Assembly: GCF_018131225.1 (NCBI RefSeq)
Contig: NZ_JAFCMM010000001.1
Location: forward strand, 1,302,001-1,366,000
DNA length: 64,000 nt
Direction of reading: 5' to 3'
Origin: Bradyrhizobium sp. U87765 SZCCT0048
GTDB lineage: Bacteria; Pseudomonadota; Alphaproteobacteria; Rhizobiales; Xanthobacteraceae
Below the pieces are notes generated by a model. It saw only the letters and a program-made list of their open reading frames with translations. It did not search any database and had not been told where the DNA came from. The position numbers were made by a program, and so were the translations under genes. Shown one piece after another: positions 45,439-53,979 of the stretch; positions within the stretch are counted from its first letter, which is position 1, and each line of letters opens with the position of its first letter.

Positions 45439-46686
45439 TCATGGGCGCGGATAGACCGGCTTGCCGGTCGCCACGTCATGCGGATAGACGGTGACGAACT
45501 TGAGGTGGCCGTGGTCGCCGAGTTCGAGCTGGCCGAGCGGCGTCAATTCGCCGATCTGGCCACCGGTCTCGTCGAGCGCGAAGGTGCCATCGAGCGTCTT
45601 GAGCTTGCCCGACAGGCTGAACACCGCGCGGCGGATCTCGAGCTGGTCGAGGCTCGTCGCCTCCGACATCGCCTTCTCGATCACGAGGCCGGTGGTGTAG
45701 CCGGCGACCGAATTGAAGCCGAACTCGACCTTGCCGTCGGAATACTTCTTGTCCCAGGCCGCGCGGAATTCGGGGAGTTTCATGCCGAAATTGGTTTCGT
45801 AGGCGAGCTCCGACGACGGCACGTAGGTGAAGACGTGTTCGAGGCCCTTGTTGCCAACGTTCTTCTCCAGCAGTTCGGTCTCGAGGCCGGGATAGATGCA
45901 GAACAGCATCTTGAACTTGACGCCGACGTCCTGAACGTTGCGCAGGAAGGCGATGTCGTTCGGCGCGTAGCCGAGATGGATCACCGCGTCGGGTTGCGCC
46001 GCCTTGATGTTGTTGATGATCACCGTGTAGTTGGTGGTCTCGGTCGGAACGCCCTGATCGTAGACGATCTCGATCTGAGAGCCGGCGCTCTTGAGGAAGT
46101 TGCGCACCGCGGTGGCCTGGGTACCCGTGAACTCGTTGGTGGCGTAGAGAATCGCGACCTTCTTGATGCCAAGCGCGGGGCCATCGTTGATCAGGAAATC
46201 CGCGATGGGCTTGGGCCACACGGTGGAGACCGGATCGGCCATCAGCGCGATATAGGGATTTTCCTTGGAGAAGAAGCTGGCGCCGGTACCGGTCTGGTTG
46301 AACAGGAACATCTTGCGGTCGCGGGCAATCGCTACCGCCGGCGCCGTCAGCACCGAGCCGGAATCGGCGACCAGCAGGTCGACCTTGTCCTGGGTGATGA
46401 GCTGGTTATAGAGCGTCGAGGCTGTCGCGGTGTTGCTCTGGTCGTCATAGGCCACGAGCTTGATCGGCAGTTTCTTGTCGAAAGCCTTCACATACATGCC
46501 GCCTTCCGCGTTCTTCTGCTCGACCCACAACTTGAGGCCGCTGTGCACCGGCATGGAAATGGACGCGTAACGACCGGCCGACGCATACAGGGTTCCGATC
46601 TTGATCTCGCTCGGGGCATCCGCGGCGATGGCGGTGCCTGCCATCGCCCATGCGGCGACGACGGCTGCGCTGGCCCGTTTCAACAT
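45439..46686 (-). CDS. ABC transporter solute-binding protein, LivK type
   Basis: A 415-residue periplasmic protein with a Sec signal (SAAVVAAWAMAGTAIAA, cleavage near residue 22). The mature start EIKIGTLYASAGRYASISMPVHSGLKLWVEQ is a type I binding fold. It is the first gene of the operon that goes on with LivH, LivM, LivG, LivF and BKACE. Upstream of the ATG is a 17-bp direct repeat (46701-46734) that may have a regulatory role. A ligand related to a beta-keto acid or aromatic acid is suggested by the BKACE gene and neighbours, but is not shown by the sequence. Confidence 0.92.
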   Translation of the reverse strand: MLKRASAAVVAAWAMAGTAIAADAPSEIKIGTLYASAGRYASISMPVHSGLKLWVEQKNAEGGMYVKAFDKKLPIKLVAYDDQSNTATASTLYNQLITQDKVDLLVADSGSVLTAPAVAIARDRKMFLFNQTGTGASFFSKENPYIALMADPVSTVWPKPIADFLINDGPALGIKKVAILYATNEFTGTQATAVRNFLKSAGSQIEIVYDQGVPTETTNYTVIINNIKAAQPDAVIHLGYAPNDIAFLRNVQDVGVKFKMLFCIYPGLETELLEKNVGNKGLEHVFTYVPSSELAYETNFGMKLPEFRAAWDKKYSDGKVEFGFNSVAGYTTGLVIEKAMSEATSLDQLEIRRAVFSLSGKLKTLDGTFALDETGGQIGELTPLGQLELGDHGHLKFVTVYPHDVATGKPVYPRP

Positions 46687-46700
46687 GACGTTTCCTCTGA

Positions 46701-46734
46701 TTTCATTGATTGATTGTTTTCATTGATGGATTGT
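46701..46734. repeat. 17-bp tandem direct repeat in front of the Liv/BKACE operon
   Basis: The units at 46701-46717 and 46718-46734 agree at 16 of 17 bases (TTTCATTGATTGATTGT against TTTCATTGATGGATTGT). They are AT-rich in a GC-rich region and lie 15-48 bases before the start of the binding-protein gene. This fits a tandem activator or repressor site, or an upstream translation-control element. Confidence 0.75.
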
Positions 46735-46899
46735 CGACGTGCGTTGCCGGCAGTCTAGCCCGCGCGCTCGGCCGGAGACAAGCCGCTGCATGCTGTCAGG
46801 AGGTCGGGCTGGCGCCTTCGCTCGACCTGTGTTCACCGGAATGGTCGCGAGTCGGTTCTCGTGTCACGGAATTCACCGGATGGCGCATGGCCGTGCAGG

Positions 46900-48492
46900 T
46901 TATGGCGCAGCACCAATCGCCCGCCGGAGAATATCGGCGGGACATCCGACGGCTTCCCCCGACGCCCAGGCGACGAACTGGTCCGGCCGCACGAGAATGA
47001 GTGCGGCCTCGTAACGCTCGCGCCCGTCCGCCCTGCTGTCGGTGACGATCGTCAGCGGCACGCCCAGCGCTGTTGCGGCACGGCGGAATTCCTGCACGAA
47101 TGCCGGTGGCGCACCGAGGTCGATCAGGGTGAAGCCCTCGCCCAGTTCGTCGAACACGTTGCGCCCCGACGACAACGGCTGCGGCGTCAGATGATGACCA
47201 GCGCGCGCTGCAAAAGCATGCCGGCCGATCGCACTCGGCGCGCCGGCACCGCCCTGCACGATCGACGCCCCCTCGTAGTTCGGCTCGAAGGAGTGGACCT
47301 CGTCGCGTGCCCCGGACGTCCGCTCGGCCCACGCGGCCGCGAACGCGGCATGGTCGCGCTGTGGATCGAACTGCTGCAGGAAATCGCGATCGGTATGGAT
47401 CGCCTTCTCGATGAAGTCACGCGCCGTCGAGGCGAACACCGGCCGGCGTTCCTCATCGTAGCTGTCGAGCAGGCTCGATCCGGCATAGCCGCGCAATGTC
47501 GCCGCGAGCTTCCAGCCGAGATTGGCGGCATCCTCCAGACCTGTATTGATGCCATAGCCGCCATAGGGCGGATGGCTGTGGGCCGCATCGCCGGCGACGA
47601 AGACACGGCCGTGACGGTAGCTGTCGGCGATGGCGATCCGCAGATCCCAGAAGCCGATGTGATCGAACGCGACATCGAACTCGGCGCCCGCGGCTGTGTG
47701 GAGAAGACGCCGGAAATCGAAGTTGTCCTTCGTCGTGTCCAGCGGCACGGGGGCATGAAAGAAAAACGTCGTGCCGAGATCGACCCGGCCGAAAAAGCGC
47801 CAGTAGCCTTTCAACTCCGGATGCAGCACGCAGTAGAACGACTTGCCGGGATAACGCGACAGCAGCTCGTGCAGGCCGGTCGAGCGGAACACCAGCAGCA
47901 CCATCAAACGGTCGTGATCGAAGCGGGTCTGGGTGATCCCGGCCTGGTCGCGGACGGTCGAGCGGCTGCCGTCGCAGCCGACCACATAGGCGGCGCGCAG
48001 CGTGCGCCGCCCCTCGCCGTTGCGTTCCGCGATCCCGACGTTGACGCCGCCGTCATCCTGCCGGACGGTCTCGACATTCCAGCCGTACAGCGTCTCGACC
48101 GTCGGGATTTCGGCGACACGCCGGCGCAACACCGCCTCTGTCGCATACTGCGGCAGGCGCTCGTTGTCGGTGAAATAGAACGGCCGGACCAGTTCGCGCT
48201 GCATCCAGTCGTGATGGTACTCGCCGAGCAGAGTGCCATACGCGGTCATGCCGCCTATGCCATAATCTCTCGGAATCGTCCGCGCCGCCCGCAGTTCCTT
48301 CTCCGCGCCCCAGAAGTGAAAATGCTCCATGGTGCGCTGGGTCAGGTTCTGTCCCTTGGGGATCGGCTGCGGCTCGGTGTAGCGCTCGACCAGGAGACAG
48401 CGCACGCCGCGCTGGCCGAGCTCGATCGCAAGCCCCGTGCCGACCGGCCCACCGCCGACAATGACAACCTCAGCGTCCCCTGCGTTCGACAT
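46900..48492 (-). CDS. FAD-dependent aromatic hydroxylase (MhpA/PheA-like)
   Basis: A 530-residue class A flavin monooxygenase. The FAD motif VIVGGGPVG is at 10-18, the DG motif GCDGSRSTVR at 172-181 and the GD motif VFVAGDAAHSHPPYGGYG at 298-315. The C-terminal thioredoxin-like region reads FTLIDLGAPPAFVQEF and RPDQFVAWA, as in MhpA and phenol hydroxylases. It should add a hydroxyl group to a phenolic acid with NAD(P)H and oxygen. The inverted repeat at 48596-48618 lies about 100 bases upstream, next to the IclR gene. The order regulator, hydroxylase and AAHS transporter suggests an aromatic-acid pathway, perhaps acting on the product of the P450 system. Confidence 0.9.
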   Translation of the reverse strand: MSNAGDAEVVIVGGGPVGTGLAIELGQRGVRCLLVERYTEPQPIPKGQNLTQRTMEHFHFWGAEKELRAARTIPRDYGIGGMTAYGTLLGEYHHDWMQRELVRPFYFTDNERLPQYATEAVLRRRVAEIPTVETLYGWNVETVRQDDGGVNVGIAERNGEGRRTLRAAYVVGCDGSRSTVRDQAGITQTRFDHDRLMVLLVFRSTGLHELLSRYPGKSFYCVLHPELKGYWRFFGRVDLGTTFFFHAPVPLDTTKDNFDFRRLLHTAAGAEFDVAFDHIGFWDLRIAIADSYRHGRVFVAGDAAHSHPPYGGYGINTGLEDAANLGWKLAATLRGYAGSSLLDSYDEERRPVFASTARDFIEKAIHTDRDFLQQFDPQRDHAAFAAAWAERTSGARDEVHSFEPNYEGASIVQGGAGAPSAIGRHAFAARAGHHLTPQPLSSGRNVFDELGEGFTLIDLGAPPAFVQEFRRAATALGVPLTIVTDSRADGRERYEAALILVRPDQFVAWASGEAVGCPADILRRAIGAAP

Positions 48493-48595
48493 CGGTAACT
48501 GTCCCGGAATTCGACGCCGGCGAGCGCTCGCCGGCCACCCGACCGCACTGCGGCCGGGTGGCCATTAACACACGCTCCCTGAAGATCGATCAAGT

Positions 48596-48618
48596 AAAAT
48601 CTCATAATGCGAGATTTT
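48596..48618. promoter_or_regulatory. Inverted repeat before the hydroxylase, candidate IclR operator (copy 1)
   Basis: AAAATCTC (48596-48603) and GAGATTTT (48611-48618) form perfect 8-base arms around 7 bases. A copy with nearly the same arms and a reverse-like centre is at 49622-49644 in front of the MFS transporter. The IclR gene lies between the two. Confidence 0.7.
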
Positions 48619-48723
48619 GATATATCGCGATCCTGGGTTGGCTTGACAGCGCGCACCCTCATCCCGCGGCGCGAATCCCGAGGGCCCGCCCCTCGCCGGC
48701 CGCGGCGCTCCACGCGGCAGAGG

Positions 48724-49476
48724 TCAGACCGGAAAGCTTTCCTGCCCGATCTGCAGCGCCACATCGTGGAGATGCGGCCCGATGCGATCGATGTCGGCAC
48801 CGCTGACGAGATGCCCGGCGATGGTCATGCACAGGCTGGCGACCGGATGGCCGGCAGCATCGAAGATCGGCGCGGCGATGCCGACCGCACCGGGCGTGAC
48901 CTCGCCGAACGCAACGGCGAAGCCTGCCTTGCGCACCTTGCGCAGGCTGGCATGGATCTCTTCTGCGCTCGTCCCCAGTCCCACCGCGCGGAAGTCGGCG
49001 AGATTGCGCTCGATCAGCGCCATCAACCGCGCGCGCGGCAGGAACGCGATGATCGATCGCGCGATTGCGCCGCGGCCGAGCGGCATTGGGCGCCCGCGCG
49101 GATAACTGCTCGCCGGATGGGCCGCGGACGCATCCGAGGCGACGCAGAGGATCTTGTTGCCGTACCAGCGCACGAGCAGCGCCGTGCACGGCCGCTCGGC
49201 GATCAAGGTTTTCAGATGCGGCGCACCATGAACCACGAGCGGGTCGGACTTGCGCACCAGATAGTCCATCTCGACCACCCGCGGGCCGAGCGTGAACGCG
49301 GCATTGCCCGTCGACATCAGCAGGCCGGCGTCGCGCAACGTCTTGAGATAGCGGTAGAGCGTCGGCCGGCTGTAGCCGAGCTCCTGCATCAGTTCCTCAG
49401 GCGTCCACTCCAGCCGCTGCTCGGAAAACACCTCGAGCACGGCCAGCACCCGCTCCAGACTGTTGCTCGCCTTCAT
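48724..49476 (-). CDS. IclR-family transcriptional regulator
   Basis: A 250-residue regulator. The winged HTH is at the N-terminus (SLERVLAVLEVFSEQRLEWTPEELMQELGYSRPTLYRYLKTLRDAGLL), followed by the IclR effector domain (GPRVVEMDYLVRKSDPLV; later AVGIAAPIFDAAGHPVASL). It reads in the same direction as the hydroxylase and divergent from the AAHS transporter. Identical-arm inverted repeats lie on both sides of the gene (48596-48618, 49622-49644), one in front of each presumed target. It probably responds to an aromatic acid. Confidence 0.92.
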   Translation of the reverse strand: MKASNSLERVLAVLEVFSEQRLEWTPEELMQELGYSRPTLYRYLKTLRDAGLLMSTGNAAFTLGPRVVEMDYLVRKSDPLVVHGAPHLKTLIAERPCTALLVRWYGNKILCVASDASAAHPASSYPRGRPMPLGRGAIARSIIAFLPRARLMALIERNLADFRAVGLGTSAEEIHASLRKVRKAGFAVAFGEVTPGAVGIAAPIFDAAGHPVASLCMTIAGHLVSGADIDRIGPHLHDVALQIGQESFPV

Positions 49477-49621
49477 GCCCTTCGACGCCCCGACGCTCTC
49501 ATCGCCGCATCAACCCGACGCACGGCCCGCGCCGCCGGCCGCTGGCCTGTCCTCTGCCATGGCGTCGGGAGATTGGCAAAAGCGCTTGAAATTCGCCCCG
49601 GACCCACGGCAATATCTCATC

Positions 49622-49644
49622 ATAATCTCGCAATAAGAGATTTT
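49622..49644. promoter_or_regulatory. Inverted repeat before the AAHS transporter, candidate IclR operator (copy 2)
   Basis: ATAATCTC (49622-49629) and GAGATTTT (49637-49644) flank 7 bases. Six-base inner arms AATCTC/GAGATT are perfect; the outer bases agree at one of two positions. The site is 78 bases before the transporter ATG and within the divergent region, so it could also control the IclR gene itself. Confidence 0.7.
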
Positions 49645-49722
49645 ACAATATTTCGGACTGCGACAGCCATCGCCGGACCGAAACCCGCCTCGGACGGCGG
49701 GGCCAACTGGGAGGGTGCACAC

Positions 49723-51075
49723 ATGACGGCAGCTCTGGCCGACACCATCGACGCTGCTTCGGCGGCGCAGACCATCGATGTCGCTGAGGTCATCGACCGC
49801 GAGCCGGTGTCGCGCTTTCAGATCGAACTGCTGTTGCTGTGTGCCGCGGTGCTGTTCATCGACGGCTTCGACACCCAGGCGATCGGCTATGTTGCCCCCG
49901 ACATTGCCCGCGACTGGCACCTCGCCCGAGGAGCGCTCGGCCCGGTGTTCAGCAGCGGACTGTTCGGCCTGATGATCGGAGCGCTGGTGCTGGGCCCCAT
50001 CGCCGACCGCATCGGTCGCAAACGCATCATCGTGTTCAGCACCATCGCGTTCGGGCTCGGCACGCTGCTGACCGTGCTTGCCAACGATCTCGACGCACTG
50101 ATGGCGCTGCGCTTCATCACCGGGCTCGGCCTCGGCGGCGCGATGCCCAATGCCATCGCCCTCACCTCGGAGTACAGCCCGCATCGCCGCCGCGGCACCA
50201 TGGTGATGTTCATGTTCGTCGGCTTCTCGATCGGCGCGGCGGTCGGTGGCCTGCTGGCGGCGGCGCTGATCCCGGCGTTCGGCTGGCGCTCGGTCTTTAT
50301 CGTCGGCGGCGCGGCCCCTCTGCTCTACGCTCCCTTCCTGGCGCGCCAGCTGCCGGAATCGATCCGCTTCCTCGCGCTGACGGGGCGCGACCACAGCCGT
50401 GTCGCGACGTTGCTGCAGCGGATTGCGCCAACGCTCGCCTTCGCGCCGGGCGCGCGCTTCGGGGTGCATGAACCCAGGCTCGCCGGCCTGCCTGTCGCCC
50501 ATCTGTTCAGCGAACGGCGCACTCCTGCGACGCTGCTGTTCTGGGTGGTGTTCTTCATGAGCCTGCTCGACCTCTACCTGCTGTCGAACTGGCTGCCGAC
50601 CGTTCTCAACGACCTCGGCGCCTCGATCGCCGTCGCGGCCGCGGTCGGCGCCATGCTGCAGGTCGGCGGCGTCGTCGGGGTGTTCGCGCTGGGGCGCCTC
50701 GTCGACCGCTTCTCCTTCCGTGCGCTGGCCCTGACCTATCTCGCGGCTTCCGTCGCCGTCGTCGCCATCGGCTATTCCGGACACTCGATCGCGCTCGTGA
50801 CCGTGGCGATCTTCTGTGCCGGCTTCTGCATCGTCGGCGGACAGACCGCGGCGAATGCGCTGGTCGCGACCTATTATCCCACGGCCATGCGCTCGACCGG
50901 TGTCGGCTGGGCGCTCGGTGTCGGACGCATCGGTTCGATCGTCGGGCCGCTCGTCGGAGGCATCATGCTTGCCCGCCATGTCGGCGCCGACACGCTGTTC
51001 GCCGCGGCCGCCGTGCCCGCTCTGCTCGCCTGCGTGGCAGCTCTGGCGCTGAACCGCATCGCCCGCGCGTCTTGA
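49723..51075 (+). CDS. MFS transporter, aromatic acid:H+ symporter (AAHS) type
   Basis: A 450-residue protein with 12 predicted membrane segments. The AAHS hallmark D-G-F-D-T is in the first helix (AAVLFIDGFDTQAIGYVAPDIA), followed by the loop 2-3 motif GPIADRIGRKRIIV and the segment FITGLGLGGAMPNAIALTSEY. A GGGAGGG site lies about 7 bases before the ATG. AAHS proteins such as PcaK and BenK import benzoate-type acids. It is divergent from an IclR regulator and preceded by an inverted repeat also found in front of the hydroxylase gene, so import and hydroxylation are probably controlled together. Confidence 0.9.
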   Translation: MTAALADTIDAASAAQTIDVAEVIDREPVSRFQIELLLLCAAVLFIDGFDTQAIGYVAPDIARDWHLARGALGPVFSSGLFGLMIGALVLGPIADRIGRKRIIVFSTIAFGLGTLLTVLANDLDALMALRFITGLGLGGAMPNAIALTSEYSPHRRRGTMVMFMFVGFSIGAAVGGLLAAALIPAFGWRSVFIVGGAAPLLYAPFLARQLPESIRFLALTGRDHSRVATLLQRIAPTLAFAPGARFGVHEPRLAGLPVAHLFSERRTPATLLFWVVFFMSLLDLYLLSNWLPTVLNDLGASIAVAAAVGAMLQVGGVVGVFALGRLVDRFSFRALALTYLAASVAVVAIGYSGHSIALVTVAIFCAGFCIVGGQTAANALVATYYPTAMRSTGVGWALGVGRIGSIVGPLVGGIMLARHVGADTLFAAAAVPALLACVAALALNRIARAS

Positions 51076-51097
51076 ACGCGGACGGGCGCATGCGAGA

Positions 51098-52810
51098 TCA
51101 GTTCTCGGCGACGCCCGTTCGGGTCATGAAGTCGAAGTCGCAGCCGTCATCCGCCTGCAGGATGGAGGCGTCGAACAGCTTGGCATAACCGCGCACCGGA
51201 CCGCTTCTGGCCGGCGCCGCGGCCAGCGCCGTCTGGCGGCGCGCGAGCTCGGCGTCGTCGACCAGCAACTCGATGCGGCGCGCCGGCACGTCGAGCCGAA
51301 TGCGGTCGCCGGTCTGCACCAATGCCAGCGGACCGCCAACGGCCGCCTCCGGGGTGATGTGCAGCACGATGGTGCCGAACGCCGTGCCGCTCATGCGGGC
51401 ATCGGAGATGCGCACCATGTCCTTGACGCCGCGGCTGCCGAGCTTCCTGGGGATCGGCAGGTAGCCAGCCTCCGGCATGCCCGGCGCGCCCTTGGGGCCG
51501 GCATTGCGCAACACCAGCACATCGTCGGCCTCGACCTCCAGTTCGGGATCGTCGATCCGCAGCGTCATGTCCTCGACCGAATCGAACACCACCGCACGCC
51601 CGGTATGCTGCAGCAGCTTTTCGCTCGCCGCCGCATGCTTGATCACGGCGCCACGCGGCGCGAGGTTGCCACGCAGCACCGCCATCGCGCCTTCCGGCTT
51701 GATCGGGCGGCTGCGCGGCCGGATCGCATCCTGCCCCGGCACCTCCTCGGCCTGCGCGACGACGTCGCGCAGCGTGCCGCCGGCGACGGTTCGCGCGTCG
51801 AGATCGATGAGGTCGCCGAGTTGCGCCAGCAGCTTGGGCACGCCGCCGGCATGGTGGAAATGCTCCATGTAGTGCTCGCCGGACGGCTTGAGGTCGACCA
51901 GCACCGGCACCTCGCGGCCGAGCGTGTCGAAAGCATCGAGATCGACGCGCTGTGGCGTGCGGTTGGCAATCGCGGTGAGATGGATCAGGCCGTTGGTCGA
52001 GCCGCCAATCGCCTGCAGCACCACCTGGGCATTGCGGAACGCCGCCGGCGTCAGCAGTTCGCTCGGCCGCGGCGCGCCGCTCACCGCCATCTCGGCGGCA
52101 CGGCGGCCGCTCGCCTCGGCGCAACGCACCCGTTCCGCATGGGGCGCGGGAATGGTCGCGCTCATCGGCAGCGACAGGCCCAGCGTTTCGGTGATGCACG
52201 CCATGGTGCTGGCGGTGCCCATCACCATGCAGGTGCCGACCGACGGCGCTAGGCGGCCGTTGACCGCGGCGATCTCGTCGGCATCGATCTCCCCGGCACG
52301 ATGGGCGCTCCACAGCCGCCGGCAATCGGTGCAGGCGCCGAGCACCTCGCCCTTGTGATGGCCGACCACCATCGGGCCGACCGGCAGCACCACGGTCGGC
52401 AGGTCGGCACTCACCGCCGCCATGATCTGGGCCGGCAGCGTCTTGTCGCAACCGCCGATCACCACCACCGCGTCCATCGGCTGGGCACGGATCATCTCCT
52501 CGGTGTCCATCGCCATCAGGTTACGCAGGTACATCGATGTCGGATGGGCAAAGCTTTCATGGATCGAAATGGTCGGGAAGACCATCGGCATGGCGCCGGC
52601 CAGCATCACGCCGCGCTTCACCGCCTCGATCAGTACCGGCACGTTGCCGTGACAGGGATTGTAGTCGCTGTAGGTGTTGGTGATCCCGACGATCGGGCGC
52701 TCGAGAGCATCGTCCGAATAGCCCATGGCCTTGATGAAGGCCTTGCGAAGAAACAGCGAGAAGCCGGCGTCACCGTAGCTCGTGAGGCCCTTGCGCAATC
52801 CCTTGGTCAT
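51098..52810 (-). CDS. IlvD/Edd-family dehydratase (sugar-acid dehydratase type)
   Basis: A 570-residue iron-sulfur dehydratase. The cluster cysteines are Cys53 (NPCHGN), Cys121 (GGCDKTLP) and Cys194 (VGTCMVMGTAS). Their spacing of 68 and 73 residues is that of the [2Fe-2S] sugar-acid dehydratases such as L-arabinonate dehydratase, as I recall it. The C-terminal part includes RMSGTAFGTIVLH with the conserved Ser/Gly loop. The ATG at 52810 gives the usual family N-terminus (TKGLRKGLTSYGDAGFSLF); in-frame starts upstream, e.g. 52855, would add non-conserved residues. The divergent DHDPS-family aldolase 233 bases away supports a sugar-acid pathway over valine biosynthesis. Confidence 0.88.
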   Translation of the reverse strand: MTKGLRKGLTSYGDAGFSLFLRKAFIKAMGYSDDALERPIVGITNTYSDYNPCHGNVPVLIEAVKRGVMLAGAMPMVFPTISIHESFAHPTSMYLRNLMAMDTEEMIRAQPMDAVVVIGGCDKTLPAQIMAAVSADLPTVVLPVGPMVVGHHKGEVLGACTDCRRLWSAHRAGEIDADEIAAVNGRLAPSVGTCMVMGTASTMACITETLGLSLPMSATIPAPHAERVRCAEASGRRAAEMAVSGAPRPSELLTPAAFRNAQVVLQAIGGSTNGLIHLTAIANRTPQRVDLDAFDTLGREVPVLVDLKPSGEHYMEHFHHAGGVPKLLAQLGDLIDLDARTVAGGTLRDVVAQAEEVPGQDAIRPRSRPIKPEGAMAVLRGNLAPRGAVIKHAAASEKLLQHTGRAVVFDSVEDMTLRIDDPELEVEADDVLVLRNAGPKGAPGMPEAGYLPIPRKLGSRGVKDMVRISDARMSGTAFGTIVLHITPEAAVGGPLALVQTGDRIRLDVPARRIELLVDDAELARRQTALAAAPARSGPVRGYAKLFDASILQADDGCDFDFMTRTGVAEN

Positions 52811-53043
52811 GTGGCGTGCCGTCCCTGTGTCGCTGTCTGCTTCCTTCGATACCATAACGACACCCCGTCCGGCCGCCAACGTCATCACGACCTTGCGATG
52901 CCCACCATGCGGGTCGAACATGCCGGCCCGGGCGCCGGCTGCTGCGACGCGATGGATGATGCAATGCCTGCCGCGATGGCCTAAAAGCGCATCAGGGAGC
53001 CGCACCGGCCTGCCGGCGCTCCAGTCTCACCGGGAATCCGACC

Positions 53044-53970
53044 ATGAAGCTCGACGAGTCCGCCCACGGCGTCTATTCCATCGCGGTAACCCCGTTCCAT
53101 CCGGACGGGCGTCTCGACCTCGCCTCGGTCGACCGCATGACCGATTTCTATGTCGGCTGCGGCGCCACCGGGCTGACCATCCTCGGCATTCTCGGCGAGG
53201 CGCCCAAGCTCAGCGAGGAGGAATCACTGGCCGTCACCAGGGCGGTGGTCAGCCGCGCCGGTGTGCCGGTGATCGTCGGCGTGTCCGCACCCGGCTTTGC
53301 GGCAATGCGCTCGCTCGCCCATGGCGCGATGGAGCGCGGCGCCGCCGGCGTGATGATCGCCCCGCCGTCGCACCTGCGCACCGACGACCAGATCGTCACT
53401 TATTACGCCCAGGCGATCGAGGCGATCGGCAGCGACATCCCGTTCGTGATCCAGGACTATCCGCTGACGCTGACGGTGGTCATGACGCCGAAGGTGCTCC
53501 GCCAGATCGTGCAGAACCATCCGTCCTGCGTCATGCTCAAGCACGAGGACTGGCCGGGCCTGGAAAAGATCACGGCGATGCGCGGATTCGAGAAGGACGG
53601 ATCGATGAAGCACATCTCGATCCTGACGGGCAATGGCGGCCTGTTCCTCGACTTCGAGATGGAGCGTGGCGTCGACGGTGCCATGACCGGCTATGCCTTC
53701 CCGGAGATGCTGGTCGACGTGGTGCGGCTGTCGAAGGCCGGCGAGCGCGACAAGGCCCACGACATCTTCGATGCCCATCTGCCGCTGGTTCGCTACGAGC
53801 AGCAGCAGGGCGTCGGCCTCGCCGTGCGTAAATACGTGCTGCAGAAGCGCGGCGCGATCGCCTCGGACGCCCAGCGCAAGCCCGGCAGCAGCCTCACCGC
53901 AACGGCGCGTGCGGAGGTCGACTACCTGCTGTCGCGCCTGTCACGTCACGATTCCCGCGCTCGCTTCTAG
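53044..53970 (+). CDS. Dihydrodipicolinate synthase-family aldolase/lyase
   Basis: A 308-residue class I aldolase. The Schiff-base lysine is Lys166 in VMLKHED, and the helper tyrosine is Tyr139 in IQDYPLT. The usual GTTGE motif is changed to GILGEAP (48-54), which suggests a substrate other than that of DapA. Relatives act on 2-keto-3-deoxy sugar acids or on their dehydrated forms. It is divergent from the IlvD/Edd dehydratase gene; a dehydratase plus such an aldolase is the core of sugar-acid degradation by the arabinonate/xylonate type of route. Convergent with the debranching enzyme gene, 9 bases apart. Confidence 0.87.
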   Translation: MKLDESAHGVYSIAVTPFHPDGRLDLASVDRMTDFYVGCGATGLTILGILGEAPKLSEEESLAVTRAVVSRAGVPVIVGVSAPGFAAMRSLAHGAMERGAAGVMIAPPSHLRTDDQIVTYYAQAIEAIGSDIPFVIQDYPLTLTVVMTPKVLRQIVQNHPSCVMLKHEDWPGLEKITAMRGFEKDGSMKHISILTGNGGLFLDFEMERGVDGAMTGYAFPEMLVDVVRLSKAGERDKAHDIFDAHLPLVRYEQQQGVGLAVRKYVLQKRGAIASDAQRKPGSSLTATARAEVDYLLSRLSRHDSRARF

Positions 53971-53979
53971 GCCGGGATC

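Noticed and set aside
48607..49722. Very long in-frame upstream extension of the AAHS transporter
   Set aside because: It overlaps the IclR gene on the other strand, has no transporter homology and lacks a ribosome site; the ATG at 49723 with GGGAGGG is clearly the start.
51098..52810. Biosynthetic dihydroxy-acid dehydratase IlvD
   Set aside because: No other branched-chain biosynthesis gene is near, and the divergent partner is a DHDPS-family aldolase; the sugar-acid dehydratase reading fits better.
52922..52939. GCCGGC-N6-GCCGGC palindrome between the dehydratase and aldolase genes
   Set aside because: Such GC-only palindromes are common by chance at this base composition, and it lies within no recognisable promoter.
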